Positions 17,229 through 25,917 of a stretch of 64,000 bases of DNA are shown piece by piece. Position 1 is the stretch's first letter. Each line of letters begins with the position of its first letter. Made by a program: the position numbers and the translations under genes. A model generated the notes under the pieces. It did no database searches and was not told where the DNA came from. It saw only the letters and a list, made by a program, of their open reading frames with translations. The DNA lies in assembly GCF_002101815.1 (NCBI RefSeq), contig NZ_LQPM01000023.1, forward strand, positions 62,001 to 126,000. The letters are read 5' to 3'. Source of the DNA: Mycobacterium paraense (GTDB lineage Bacteria > Actinomycetota > Actinomycetes > Mycobacteriales > Mycobacteriaceae).

Positions 17229-17603
17229 CTAGCGCTGAATGAATGGACGCAGCCTGGCCCGGATGTGGTGGATCAGCCCGTCCTCTTCCGGGATCACGAA
17301 GGTCTCGTCGACCCGCGACGCGACCCGCCGCCCGCCGAGCGCGACCTTGGTCAGCACGTCGTACACCGCGCGCACCTCGTCACCCGAGACCGTGTAGTGC
17401 GGCGGCGTGGTGGCCGCGATGATGCGGTACTGCGGCCCGCGATTGAGGCTGCGCCGCAGGTGATTTCCGGAGAATCCGGATTTGAGGCCCACCTCGATCC
17501 GGACGCAGTCCGGCGCGAACGGCACGGCGTCGGCGTCGTGGGTGACCAGCGCGTCGATGTAGGCCTGGGCCGCCGCGATGCGGTCGGCCTCGGAGACGCC
17601 CAC
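17229..17603 (-). CDS. SnoaL/NTF2-like small protein
   Basis: This 124-residue protein has a GTG start directly abutting the fadA5 TGA. The sequence AAAQAYIDALVTHDADAVPFAPDCVRIE is the start of an NTF2-like alpha+beta cone, and the end VIPEEDGLIHHIRARLRPF fits the closing strands. Such folds include ketosteroid isomerases and hydratases, and the position inside a steroid operon makes a steroid-intermediate ligand plausible. I see no firm catalytic signature. In M. tuberculosis fadA5 and ddn are direct neighbours, so this is an extra gene. Confidence 0.75.
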   Translation of the reverse strand: MGVSEADRIAAAQAYIDALVTHDADAVPFAPDCVRIEVGLKSGFSGNHLRRSLNRGPQYRIIAATTPPHYTVSGDEVRAVYDVLTKVALGGRRVASRVDETFVIPEEDGLIHHIRARLRPFIQR

Positions 17604-18767
17604 TCAGATGCGCTCGATGATGGTGCCGGTGGACAGGGCGCCGCCGGCGCACATCGTGATCAGCGCGGTGGTCTGGTCGGTGCGCTCGAGCTCGTGCAGG
17701 GCGGTGGTGATCAGCCGGCTGCCGGTGCTGCCCACCGGGTGGCCGAGCGCGATCGCGCCGCCGTTGACGTTGACCTTGGCCATGTCGGGTTCGTGGACGC
17801 GCGCCCAGGACAACACCACCGAAGCGAAGGCCTCGTTGATCTCGGTGATGTCGATGTCGCCCATCTTCATCCCGGCCTTCTCCAGCACCTTCGCCGTCGA
17901 CTGCACCGGGCCGTCCAGGTGGTAGTAGGGCTCGGCGCCGACGAGCGCCTGGCTGACGATCCGGGCCCGCGGCCGCAGCCCGAGCGCCTTGGCCTTGTCT
18001 TCGTCCATCCACAAGACCGCCGCGGCGCCGTCGGAGATCTGCGATGACGTGCCGGCCGTGTGGATGCCGCCCTCGATCACCGGCTTGAGCTGGCTCAACC
18101 CCTCCATCGTGGTGTCCCGCAGGCCCTGGTCGCGGCCCACCATGTGGCGCTCGCTGGTGGGCTGCTTCTGTTCGTCGAGCACCGGCGCCTCGATCGGCGA
18201 GATTTCCCGGTCGAAACGCCCCTCCTGCCAGGCCTGCTTGGCGCGCAGTTGCGACTGGAAGCCCCAGGCGTCGATGTCCTCGCGGGTGATGCCGCGGCGC
18301 TTGGCGATCCGCTCGGCGGCGGTGAACTGGTCGGGCAGGTCGATGTCCCAGGACGCCGGCCGCAGGATGCTGCGGTCCGGGCCGGCGTTGGCGCCGAGCC
18401 CGACGCGGCTCATGGCCTCGATTCCGCACGCGATGCCGATGTCGATGGCGCCCGCGGCGATCAGGCCGGCGACCAGGCCGTTGGCCTGCTGGCTGCTGCC
18501 GCACTGGCAGTCCACGGTGGTGGCGCCGACGTGCTCCGGCAGGCCGGCGACGAGCCAGCTCACGCGGGTGATGTTGTTGGACTGTTCGCCGAACTGGGTC
18601 ACGCAGCCGCCGACGACCTGTTCGACGTCACCGGCGTCGATGCCGGCCTTCTCGACCAGTGCCTTTTGCACCGCGCCCAGCAGCTCGGTGGCGTGCAGTC
18701 CTGAAAGCCATCCATTGCGCTTGCCGATCGGGCTGCGCGTGGCCTCGACAATTACCGGGTTACCCAT
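17604..18767 (-). CDS. fadA5: Steroid side-chain thiolase FadA5
   Basis: This 387-residue thiolase has its nucleophilic cysteine at about residue 89 (DCQCGSSQQA), GGAIALGHPVGSTG, and MCAGGALSTG near the end. FadA5 cleaves the 3-keto side-chain CoA ester of cholesterol (C24 to C22), releasing acetyl-CoA. The start ATG is 11 bp from a consensus KstR box shared with divergent cyp125. It is the first gene of a minus-strand operon fadA5 - SnoaL-like - ddn - ddn paralogue. Confidence 0.95.
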   Translation of the reverse strand: MGNPVIVEATRSPIGKRNGWLSGLHATELLGAVQKALVEKAGIDAGDVEQVVGGCVTQFGEQSNNITRVSWLVAGLPEHVGATTVDCQCGSSQQANGLVAGLIAAGAIDIGIACGIEAMSRVGLGANAGPDRSILRPASWDIDLPDQFTAAERIAKRRGITREDIDAWGFQSQLRAKQAWQEGRFDREISPIEAPVLDEQKQPTSERHMVGRDQGLRDTTMEGLSQLKPVIEGGIHTAGTSSQISDGAAAVLWMDEDKAKALGLRPRARIVSQALVGAEPYYHLDGPVQSTAKVLEKAGMKMGDIDITEINEAFASVVLSWARVHEPDMAKVNVNGGAIALGHPVGSTGSRLITTALHELERTDQTTALITMCAGGALSTGTIIERI

Positions 18768-18777
18768 GGGGCCAGGC

Positions 18778-18791
18778 TAGAACACGTTTCA
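18778..18791. promoter_or_regulatory. KstR operator between fadA5 and cyp125
   Basis: TAGAACACGTTTCA matches TnnAACnnGTTnnA at all fixed positions. It is 11 bp from the fadA5 start and about 160 bp from the cyp125 start. Confidence 0.92.
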
Positions 18792-18864
18792 TTACTATGA
18801 CAAGCGACGATGCGTCGGCGCCTTTTTTCTGCGGTGGAGGCATGTTTTACTGGCAACAGAACTC

Positions 18865-18908
18865 CACTAGGGAAGCTAGTGTCCTGGGATCGCCAGTCAC
18901 TGGCCAGT
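18865..18908 (+). promoter_or_regulatory. Inverted repeats in the cyp125 leader
   Basis: CACTAG (18865-18870) pairs with CTAGTG (18876-18881) across 5 bases, and the perfect 10-base palindrome ACTGGCCAGT spans 18899-18908. Both lie between the KstR box and the cyp125 ribosome-binding site (AAAGGAG at 18938-18944), in an unusually long 160-base leader. They may be a second operator or leader structures; no known factor is assigned. Confidence 0.45.
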
Positions 18909-18950
18909 CGCCAGACCAGCATAGGGACCAGCAGTTAAAGGAGAAGTAGC

Positions 18951-20204
18951 GTGCCCAGCCCCAACCTTCCGCCCGGGTTCGATTTCACCGACCCCGACAT
19001 CTACGCGGAGCGGATTCCGGTCGAAGAGTTCGCCGAGGTGCGCGCGAGCGCGCCGATCTGGTGGAACGAGCAAGCCCCGGGCCACGGCGGCGGGTTCAAC
19101 GACGGTGGCTTCTGGGCGATCACCAAGCTCAACGACGTCAAGGAGATCTCGCGGCGCAGCGACGTGTTCTCCAGCTACGAGAACTGCGTGATCCCGCGGT
19201 TCAACGACGACATCGCGCGCGAGGACATCGAGCTGCAGCGGTTCGTCATGCTCAACATGGACGCGCCGCACCACACCCGGCTGCGCAAGATCATCTCCCG
19301 CGGCTTCACCCCGCGGGCCGTCGGGCGCCTGGAGGATGAGCTCAGGGAGCGCGCCCAGAAGATCGCGCGGGACGCGGCGTCCGCCGGTTCCGGCGACTTC
19401 GTCGAGCAGGTGTCCTGCGAGCTCCCGCTGCAGGCGATCGCCGGGTTGCTCGGGGTGCCGCAGGAGGACCGCGAGAAGCTCTTCCGCTGGTCCAACGAGA
19501 TGACCGGAAACGACGATCCTGAGTACGCCGACATCGATCCCAAGACGTCGTCGTTCGAGGTGCTGAACTACGCGCTGCAGATGGCCGCCATCAAGGCCGA
19601 GAAGCCCGGCGACGACATCGTCACCACGCTGATCAACGCCGACATCGACGGGGAAAAGCTCTCCGACGACGAGTTCGGCTTCTTCGTGATGATGCTGGCG
19701 GTGGCCGGCAACGAGACCACCCGGAACTCCATCACCCAGGGGATGATGGCGTTCGCCGACTACCCCGATCAGTGGGAGCTGTTCAAGAAGGAGCGCCCGG
19801 AGACCGCCGCCGACGAGATCGTCCGGTGGGCCACCCCGGTCACCTGTTTCCAGCGCACGGCGCTGGAGGACTACGAACTCTCGGGCGTGCAGATCAAGAA
19901 GGGCCAGCGAGTGGTGATGTTCTACCGCTCCGCCAATTTCGACGAAGAGATCTTCGACGACCCCTACACCTTCAACATCCTGCGAAACCCCAACCCGCAC
20001 GTCGGTTTTGGCGGCACGGGAGCGCACTACTGCATCGGGGCAAACCTGGCGAAGATGACGATCAACCTGATCTTCAACGCCGTGGCCGATCACATGCCCG
20101 ACCTCAAGCCGATCTCGGAGCCGGAGCGGCTGCGCTCCGGTTGGCTCAACGGCATCAAGCGCTGGCAGGTGGATTACACCGGTAAGTGCCCGGTGCAACA
20201 TTGA
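18951..20204 (+). CDS. cyp125: Cytochrome P450 Cyp125, sterol C26/27 hydroxylase
   Basis: This protein has 417 residues from the GTG at 18951, with AAAGGAG ahead of it. P450 landmarks are the I-helix AGNETTRN (about residue 250), ExxR in DEIVRW, and the heme-ligand loop FGGTGAHYCIGANLA with the cysteine near residue 358. Cyp125 oxidises the terminal methyl of cholesterol or cholestenone to the carboxylate, the entry to side-chain beta-oxidation. It heads a plus-strand operon cyp125-fadE28-fadE29-chsH2-chsH1-ltp2. The next gene can begin within the overlapping TTGA at its stop. Confidence 0.96.
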   Translation: MPSPNLPPGFDFTDPDIYAERIPVEEFAEVRASAPIWWNEQAPGHGGGFNDGGFWAITKLNDVKEISRRSDVFSSYENCVIPRFNDDIAREDIELQRFVMLNMDAPHHTRLRKIISRGFTPRAVGRLEDELRERAQKIARDAASAGSGDFVEQVSCELPLQAIAGLLGVPQEDREKLFRWSNEMTGNDDPEYADIDPKTSSFEVLNYALQMAAIKAEKPGDDIVTTLINADIDGEKLSDDEFGFFVMMLAVAGNETTRNSITQGMMAFADYPDQWELFKKERPETAADEIVRWATPVTCFQRTALEDYELSGVQIKKGQRVVMFYRSANFDEEIFDDPYTFNILRNPNPHVGFGGTGAHYCIGANLAKMTINLIFNAVADHMPDLKPISEPERLRSGWLNGIKRWQVDYTGKCPVQH

Positions 20205-20221
20205 CGGATTCAAAAACGGCG

Positions 20222-21235
20222 ATGGATTTCGACCTCACCCCCGAGCAGCAGGCGGTCGCCGACGTCGCGACGTCGGTGCTGGACCGGGATCTGTCGTGGG
20301 AGGCCCTGGTCAGCGGCGGCGTCACGGCGCTGCCGGTGCCGGAGCGCCTCGGCGGTGACGGCGTGGGCCTGCCCGAGGTCGCCACGGTGCTGACGGAAGC
20401 CGGCCGCCACGGTGCGATCACGCCGGCGTTGGCCACGCTGGGTTTCGGCGTGGTGCCGCTGCTGGACCTCGCCTCCGAGGAGCAGCAGGACCGCTTCCTG
20501 GCCGGGGTCGCCAAGGGCGGCGTGTTGACCGCGGCGCTCAACGAGCCCGGCGCCGCCCTGCCGGACCGGCCCGGGGTCGCGTTCGCCGACGGCCGGCTGT
20601 CGGGCACCAAAGTCGGGGTTGGCTATGCCGAGCAAGCCGATTGGATGATCGTGACGGCCGACAGCGCCGTCGTGGTGGTGTCGCCCAAGGCCGACGGCGT
20701 GCGGCTGGTGCGCACCCCGACGTCGAACGGCGCGGACGAGTACACCGTCACGTTCGACGGTGTGGCGGTGGGTGATTCGGACGTCTTGGTGGGCGCTTCG
20801 GCGCACCGGGTCAACCAGCTGGCGCTGGCCGCGATGGGCGCCTACGCCGACGGGCTGGTGGCCGGCGCCCTGCGCCTCACCGCCGACTACGTGGCCAACC
20901 GCAAGCAGTTCGGGAAGCCGCTGTCGACCTTCCAGACCGTGGCGGCGCAGCTCTCCGAGATCTACATCGCCTCGCGCACCATCGATCTGGCGGCCAAGTC
21001 GGTCGTCTGGCGGCTGTCGGAGGGACGGGATGCCGACGACGACGTGGACGTCCTGGGCTACTGGATCGCCTCGCAGGCGCCGCCGGTGATGCAGCTCTGC
21101 CACCACCTGCACGGCGGCATGGGCATGGACATCACCTATCCCATGCACCGGTACTACTCCACGATCAAGGACCTGTCCCGGATGTTGGGCGGGCCATCTC
21201 ATCGCCTCGATCTGGTGGGAGCGCAATGTTCATAG
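20222..21235 (+). CDS. fadE28: Acyl-CoA dehydrogenase subunit FadE28 (ChsE1-ChsE2 complex)
   Basis: This protein has 337 residues from ATG 20222 (MDFDLTPEQQAV); a TTG at 20201 overlapping the cyp125 stop would add seven residues. The acyl-CoA dehydrogenase fold is shown by VANRKQFGKPLSTFQTVAAQL and the C-terminal HLHGGMGMDITYPMHRYY. It pairs with FadE29 to form the alpha2beta2 dehydrogenase acting on the 3-carbon (propionyl-CoA) side-chain remnant of cholesterol. The gene overlaps fadE29 by 10 bp. Confidence 0.93.
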   Translation: MDFDLTPEQQAVADVATSVLDRDLSWEALVSGGVTALPVPERLGGDGVGLPEVATVLTEAGRHGAITPALATLGFGVVPLLDLASEEQQDRFLAGVAKGGVLTAALNEPGAALPDRPGVAFADGRLSGTKVGVGYAEQADWMIVTADSAVVVVSPKADGVRLVRTPTSNGADEYTVTFDGVAVGDSDVLVGASAHRVNQLALAAMGAYADGLVAGALRLTADYVANRKQFGKPLSTFQTVAAQLSEIYIASRTIDLAAKSVVWRLSEGRDADDDVDVLGYWIASQAPPVMQLCHHLHGGMGMDITYPMHRYYSTIKDLSRMLGGPSHRLDLVGAQCS

Positions 21236-22389
21236 AACTGACTCCGGAGCAGCGGCAGCTGCAAGCCGAACTGCGGGAATACTTTTCGAACCTGATCTCG
21301 ACCGACGAGATGAAGGCGATGGAGCAGGACCGCCACAACGAGGCGTACCGCGCGGTGATCCGGCGGATGGGCCAGGACCGCAAGCTCGGGGTCGGGTGGC
21401 CGAAAGAATTCGGCGGCCTCGGCTTCGGGCCCATTGAGCAGTCGATCTTCGTCAACGAGGCGCATCGGGCCGACGTGCCACTGCCCGCGGTCACGTTGCA
21501 GACGGTCGGCCCGACCCTGCAGCAGTTCGGCAGCGAGGCGCAGAAGAAGAAGTTCCTGCCGGCGATCCTGGCCGGCGAGGTGCATTTCGCGATCGGCTAC
21601 ACCGAGCCGGAGGCCGGCACCGACCTGGCTTCGTTGCGGACCACCGCCGTGCGCCAGGGCGACGAGTACATCGTCAACGGGCAAAAGATCTTCACCACCG
21701 GCGCGCACGACGCCGACTACATCTGGCTGGCCTGCCGCACCGACCCGGAAGCCGTGAAGCACAAGGGCATTTCGATCCTGATCGTCGACACCAAGGATCC
21801 CGGGTACTCGTGGACGCCGATCATCCTGTCCGACGGCGCCCACCACACCAACGCCACCTACTACAACGACGTGCGGGTGCCCGCCGATATGCTGGTCGGC
21901 GAGGAGAACGGCGGATGGCGACTGATCACCACCCAGCTCAACAACGAGCGCGTAATGCTCGGCCCGGCGGGCCGCGTCGCCGGCATCTACGACCGGGTGC
22001 ACGCCTGGGCGAGCAAGCCGGGTAGTGACGGCGTCACGCCGATCGACCACCACGACGTCAAGCGGGCGCTCGGCGAGATCCACGCGATGTGGCGGATCAA
22101 CGAGTTGCTGAACTGGCAGGTGGCCGCCGCCGGCGAGGACATCAACGTCGCCGACGCCGCCTCGACGAAAGTGTTTGGCACCGAGCGCATTCAGTACATC
22201 GGCCGGCTCGCCGAGGAGATCGTCGGCAAGTACGGCAACCCCGCCGACTCGGACACCGCGGAGCTGCTCAACTGGCTGGACTCGCAAACCAAGCGGAACC
22301 TGGTCATCACCTTCGGTGGAGGCGTGAACGAAGTCATGCGTGAAATGATCGCGGCCGCCGGCCTCAAAGTCCCGCGGGTGCCACGATGA
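21226..22389 (+). CDS. fadE29: Acyl-CoA dehydrogenase subunit FadE29 (ChsE1-ChsE2 complex)
   Basis: This 387-residue protein has the flavin/substrate motifs FAIGYTEPEAGTDLASLRT and IVNGQKIFTTGAHDADYIWLACRT, the part that FadE28 lacks or has diverged. Its C-terminus ends TFGGGVNEVMREMIAAAGL. The complementary domain loss between FadE28 and FadE29 is the known basis of their obligate heterotetramer. It is translationally coupled on both sides (10-bp overlap upstream, ATGA overlap with chsH2). Confidence 0.94.
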   Translation: MFIELTPEQRQLQAELREYFSNLISTDEMKAMEQDRHNEAYRAVIRRMGQDRKLGVGWPKEFGGLGFGPIEQSIFVNEAHRADVPLPAVTLQTVGPTLQQFGSEAQKKKFLPAILAGEVHFAIGYTEPEAGTDLASLRTTAVRQGDEYIVNGQKIFTTGAHDADYIWLACRTDPEAVKHKGISILIVDTKDPGYSWTPIILSDGAHHTNATYYNDVRVPADMLVGEENGGWRLITTQLNNERVMLGPAGRVAGIYDRVHAWASKPGSDGVTPIDHHDVKRALGEIHAMWRINELLNWQVAAAGEDINVADAASTKVFGTERIQYIGRLAEEIVGKYGNPADSDTAELLNWLDSQTKRNLVITFGGGVNEVMREMIAAAGLKVPRVPR

Positions 22390-23333
22390 CGGACATCGCC
22401 GAAGCCGTCGCGGAGATCAAGGCGGCCGGCGACCCCAAGCCGCGCGCCGGCCGCGATCCGGTGAACCAGCCGATGATCAACAACTGGGTGGAGGCCATCG
22501 GCGACCGCAACCCGATCTATGTCGACGAGGCCGCCGCCCGCGCGGTCGGCCACCCCGGAATTGTCGCGCCGCCGGCCATGATTCAGGTGTGGACGATGTT
22601 CGGCCTCGGCGGGGAGCGCCCAAAGGACGACCCGATGGGCCCCATGATGAAGCTGTTCGACGACGCCGGCTACATCGGCGTGGTCGCCACCAACTGCGAG
22701 CAGACCTACCACCGCTATTTGCAACCCGGCGAGCAGGTCAGCATCACCTCGGAGATGGGCGACGTGGTCGGTCCCAAGCAGACCGGTCTGGGCGAGGGCT
22801 ACTTCATCAACCAGCACATCATCTGGCGGGTGGGCGACGAGGACGTCGCCGAAATGAATTGGCGCATCCTCAAGTTCAAGCCCCGGGAGGCCGCGCCGTC
22901 CGCGGTGCCGGCGGATTTGGACCCCGACGCCATGATGCGTCCCTCCTCCTCGCGCGACACCGCGTTCTTCTGGGAGGGCGTCAAGGCGCACGAACTGCGG
23001 ATCCAGCGACGTCCCGACGGCAGCCTGCAGCACCCGCCGGTGCCGGCCGTGTGGCAGGACAAGACCGCGCCGATCGACTACACGGTGGCCAGCGGCCGCG
23101 GCACGGTGTTCAGCTTCGTCGTGCACCACGCGCCGAAGGTGCCCGGTCGCACCCTGCCCTTCGTCATCGCTCTGGTCGAGCTCGAGGAGGGCGTGCGCAT
23201 GCTGGGCGAACTCCGTGGGGCCGACCCCGCGCAGGTCAAGATCGGAATGCCCGTGCGCGCAACGTATATCGACTTTCCGGCCGGCGAGAGCGGACCGGAG
23301 TGGACCCTCTACGCCTGGGAGCCTGACGCATGA
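22386..23333 (+). CDS. chsH2: ChsH2: hydratase subunit fused to DUF35 aldolase partner
   Basis: This 315-residue protein has two domains. About residues 1-180 form a MaoC-like hot-dog half (NNWVEAIGDRNPIYVDEAAARAVGHPGIVAPPAM). About residues 195-315 form a DUF35 domain with OB fold (FFWEGVKAHELRIQRRPDG, PPVPAVWQDK). The cysteines of the zinc ribbon typical of DUF35 are not obvious. The N-terminal half pairs with ChsH1 as the enoyl-CoA hydratase of the last side-chain cycle, while the DUF35 half pairs with Ltp2 for retro-aldol cleavage. It overlaps both neighbours by ATGA. Confidence 0.94.
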   Translation: MTDIAEAVAEIKAAGDPKPRAGRDPVNQPMINNWVEAIGDRNPIYVDEAAARAVGHPGIVAPPAMIQVWTMFGLGGERPKDDPMGPMMKLFDDAGYIGVVATNCEQTYHRYLQPGEQVSITSEMGDVVGPKQTGLGEGYFINQHIIWRVGDEDVAEMNWRILKFKPREAAPSAVPADLDPDAMMRPSSSRDTAFFWEGVKAHELRIQRRPDGSLQHPPVPAVWQDKTAPIDYTVASGRGTVFSFVVHHAPKVPGRTLPFVIALVELEEGVRMLGELRGADPAQVKIGMPVRATYIDFPAGESGPEWTLYAWEPDA

Positions 23334-23731
23334 GCGCGCCGGTGATCGAAGTGGGCACCAAGCTGCCCGAGCTGAAACTGCACGGCGACCCCACGTTCAT
23401 CATCTCGACGGCCCTGGCCACCCGCGACTTCCAGGACGTGCATCACGACCGTGACCTGGCACAGGCCAAGGGCTCGAAGGACATCTTCGTCAACATCCTC
23501 ACCGACACCGGGCTGGTGCAGCGCTACATCACCGACTGGGCCGGGCCGTCGGCGCTGATCAAGTCGATCGGGCTGCGCCTCGGGGTGCCGTGGTACGCCT
23601 ACGACACGGTCACGTTCTCCGGTGAGGTCACGGCCGTGGAAGACGGCCTGATCACCGTGAAGGTGGTGGGCAACAACAGCCTTGGTGATCACGTCATCGC
23701 GACGGCCACGCTGACGATGGGGGACGCTTGA
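23330..23731 (+). CDS. chsH1: ChsH1: MaoC-like hydratase subunit
   Basis: This 133-residue single hot-dog domain contains the hydratase-2 motif TRDFQDVHHDRDLAQAKGSKD (Asp and His at about residues 36-41). ChsH1 with the ChsH2 N-terminal half hydrates the 17-propenoyl-CoA intermediate. Four-base overlap with chsH2 and TGATG coupling to ltp2 show a single translational unit. Confidence 0.94.
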   Translation: MSAPVIEVGTKLPELKLHGDPTFIISTALATRDFQDVHHDRDLAQAKGSKDIFVNILTDTGLVQRYITDWAGPSALIKSIGLRLGVPWYAYDTVTFSGEVTAVEDGLITVKVVGNNSLGDHVIATATLTMGDA

Positions 23732-24900
23732 TGCTTTCGGGTAAAGCCGCCATCGTCGGCATCGGCGCGACGGACTTCTCGAAGGACTCGGGCCGCAGCG
23801 AGCTGCGGTTGGCCGCCGAGGCCGTCCTGGATGCGTTGGACGATGCGGGCCTGAGTCCGGCCGACGTCGACGGGCTGACCACGTTCACGATGGACAGCAA
23901 CAACGAGACCGCGGTCGCGCGTGCGGTCGGCATCGGAGACCTGAAGTTCTTTTCCCAGATCGGTTATGGCGGCGGGGCCGCGTGCGCGACCGTGCAGCAG
24001 GCGGCGGTGGCCGTCGCGACGGGGGTGGCCGACGTCGTGGTCGCCTACCGGGCGTTCAACGAGCGGTCCGGCATGCGGTTCGGCCAGGTGCAGAGCCGGT
24101 TGGCGGGAGACGGTGGGGCACGGGCCGATTCGACGACGGCCGACAACGCATTCTCGTATCCGCACGGGCTGTCCACGCCGGCCGCGCAGGTCGCGATGAT
24201 CGCCCAGCGCTACATGCACCTGTCCGGTGCGACCAGCCGGGACTTCGGCGCGATCTCGGTGGCCGACCGCAAGCACGCCGCCAAGAACCCGAAGGCGTAC
24301 TTCTACGAGAAGCCGATCACCATTGAGGACCACCAGAATTCGCGGTGGATCGCCGAGCCGCTCCGGCTGCTGGACTGCTGCCAGGAAACCGATGGCGCGG
24401 TCGCGATCGTGGTGACGTCCGTCGAGCGGGCCCGCGACCTCAAGCAGCGGCCGGCGATCATCGAGGCGGCCGCGCAGGGTTCCAGCCCGGACCAGTACAC
24501 GATGGTCAGCTACTACCGGTCCGAGCTCGGCCTGCCCGAGATGGGTGTCGTGGGTCGGCAGCTCTGGGGGCAGTCGGGGCTGGCGCCGTCGGACATCCAG
24601 ACCGCGATCCTGTACGACCACTTCACCCCGTTCACCCTGATTCAGTTGGAGGAGTTGGGGTTCTGCGGTCGCGGCGAGGCGAAGGACTTCATCGCCGACG
24701 GCGCGATCGAGGTGGGCGGCAGGCTGCCGATCAACACGCACGGCGGTCAACTGGGTGAGGCCTACATCCACGGCATGAACGGCATCGCCGAGGGCGTGCG
24801 GCAATTGCGTGGAACCTCGGTGAACCCGGTGCCCGACGTCGAGCACGTTCTCGTCACGGCGGGTACGGGTGTGCCCACGTCGGGGCTGATCCTGGGCTAG
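23731..24900 (+). CDS. ltp2: Ltp2: thiolase-fold retro-aldolase
   Basis: This protein has 389 residues from the ATG in TGATG at 23729-23733; a TTG one codon upstream is possible. It is a thiolase-like SCPx-family protein without the classical nucleophilic Cys motif: SQIGYGGGAACATVQQA stands where thiolases have the active-site cysteine loop, and INTHGGQLGEAYIHGMNG near the end. Ltp2 with the ChsH2 DUF35 domain releases propionyl-CoA and the 17-keto steroid, ending side-chain removal. It is the last gene of the cyp125 operon, and two palindromes follow directly. Confidence 0.94.
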   Translation: MLSGKAAIVGIGATDFSKDSGRSELRLAAEAVLDALDDAGLSPADVDGLTTFTMDSNNETAVARAVGIGDLKFFSQIGYGGGAACATVQQAAVAVATGVADVVVAYRAFNERSGMRFGQVQSRLAGDGGARADSTTADNAFSYPHGLSTPAAQVAMIAQRYMHLSGATSRDFGAISVADRKHAAKNPKAYFYEKPITIEDHQNSRWIAEPLRLLDCCQETDGAVAIVVTSVERARDLKQRPAIIEAAAQGSSPDQYTMVSYYRSELGLPEMGVVGRQLWGQSGLAPSDIQTAILYDHFTPFTLIQLEELGFCGRGEAKDFIADGAIEVGGRLPINTHGGQLGEAYIHGMNGIAEGVRQLRGTSVNPVPDVEHVLVTAGTGVPTSGLILG

Positions 24901-24912
24901 CGCTTTTCGCAC

Positions 24913-24970
24913 CGAGTGTGCGGCCAGCCGCACATTCGCTGCCGAGTGTGCGGACAGCTGCACACTCGGC
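24913..24970 (+). repeat. Two REP-like palindromes, left flank of DUF559 cassette 2
   Basis: The first (24913-24938) is an imperfect hairpin around CGAGTGTGCGG. The second (24941-24970) has perfect 11-base arms, GCCGAGTGTGC and GCACACTCGGC, around an 8-base loop. They begin 12 bp after the ltp2 stop and end 44 bp before the DUF559 start. Confidence 0.88.
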
Positions 24971-25014
24971 GAGTGAAGTGACGCCCGCAGCGGTCCATGC
25001 GACGCTGCGGGGTC

Positions 25015-25857
25015 ATGAGAGCGCCATTCATCGGCAGTGAGGCCGTCGCTGCAGGCGCACTGACCAAGGCCCAACTGGCGCGGTACCGCCGATTGTTCCC
25101 GGATGTCTGCGTGGACCGCGACGTCGACATCACTGTCGAACTACGCGCGAAATCAGCGTGGCTCTGGACGGGACGTCGGGGTGTGGTGGCAGGGTTTGCC
25201 GCGGCCGCGCTGCACGGCAGCAAATGGGTCGATGGGGCGCAGGCGGTGGATTTGCTGCATGACAATCGGCGGGCCCCACCGGGAATCCGGACGCACCGAG
25301 ACCGATTCGAGCGCGATGAGGTCGAACTGGTCGCCGGTATGCCAATCACTTCGCCGGTCAGGACGGCGCTGGACCTCGGATGTTGGTACCAGACCATGAC
25401 GGCGGTGGCGGCGATTGACGCGCTCGCCAGAGCAACGGAGGTGAAGGCCGTCGACGTCGAATTGCTGAGTCGAAGATACGCGGGACGCCGCGGCATTGCC
25501 GGAGCACGCCAAGCGACGGGCCTATTCGATGCCGGCGCACAGTCACCGAAAGAGTCATGGCTGCGGCTTGTCTTGGTCAGGGCGGGCTTGCCTCGGCCGC
25601 AGACGCAGATACCGGTGATCGACGAATGTGGCACTGCATTCGCGTATCTGGACATGGGCTGGGAAGACGTGAAAGTCGCCGTCGAATACGACGGCGACCA
25701 GCATCGCAGCGATCCCTGGCAGTTCAACTGGGACGTCCGGCGCCTGGAAAGACTGCAGCGTCGTGGCTGGTTCGTCGTACGGGTGACGGCAGGTGACCGG
25801 CCGGCCGAGATCGTACGCCGCGTTCGCTCGGCGTTGGACGGGCGAGTGTGCGGCTAG
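25015..25857 (+). CDS. DUF559 nuclease-like protein with AbiEi-type N-terminus, cassette 2
   Basis: This protein has 280 residues from ATG 25015 (MRAPFIGSEA), chosen because it aligns with MEEAFIGSEA of cassette 3; an in-frame ATG six codons upstream exists. It has an N-terminal helical AbiEi-like region (GALTKAQLARYRRLFPDV, AGFAAAALHGSKW) and a C-terminal DUF559 domain: GAQSPKESWLRLVLVRAGLP, LDMGWEDVKVAVEYDGDQH and RRGWFVVRV. Candidate acidic residues are intact. The codons for its last residues (GRVCG) and its stop fall inside the right palindrome. It lies between ltp2 and chsH3, where M. tuberculosis has a PPE gene. Confidence 0.8.
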   Translation: MRAPFIGSEAVAAGALTKAQLARYRRLFPDVCVDRDVDITVELRAKSAWLWTGRRGVVAGFAAAALHGSKWVDGAQAVDLLHDNRRAPPGIRTHRDRFERDEVELVAGMPITSPVRTALDLGCWYQTMTAVAAIDALARATEVKAVDVELLSRRYAGRRGIAGARQATGLFDAGAQSPKESWLRLVLVRAGLPRPQTQIPVIDECGTAFAYLDMGWEDVKVAVEYDGDQHRSDPWQFNWDVRRLERLQRRGWFVVRVTAGDRPAEIVRRVRSALDGRVCG

Positions 25858-25898
25858 CCGCGCAGCCGGGCCCGAGTGTGCGGCCAACCGCACACTCG
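25842..25898 (+). repeat. REP-like palindromes, right flank of DUF559 cassette 2
   Basis: An imperfect unit around CGAGTGTGCGGCTAGCCGCG covers the DUF559 stop (TAG at 25855-25857). A second unit at 25873-25898 has perfect 11-base arms, CGAGTGTGCGG and CCGCACACTCG, with a 4-base loop. The arms match the left flank of this cassette better than those of cassettes 1 and 3. Confidence 0.88.
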
Positions 25899-25917
25899 AC
25901 GAACGCGCTCCCGAACG

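Noticed and set aside
18897..20213. Long minus-strand open frame opposite cyp125
   Set aside because: It is a codon-position shadow in GC-rich DNA; the plus strand carries a complete P450 with all motifs.
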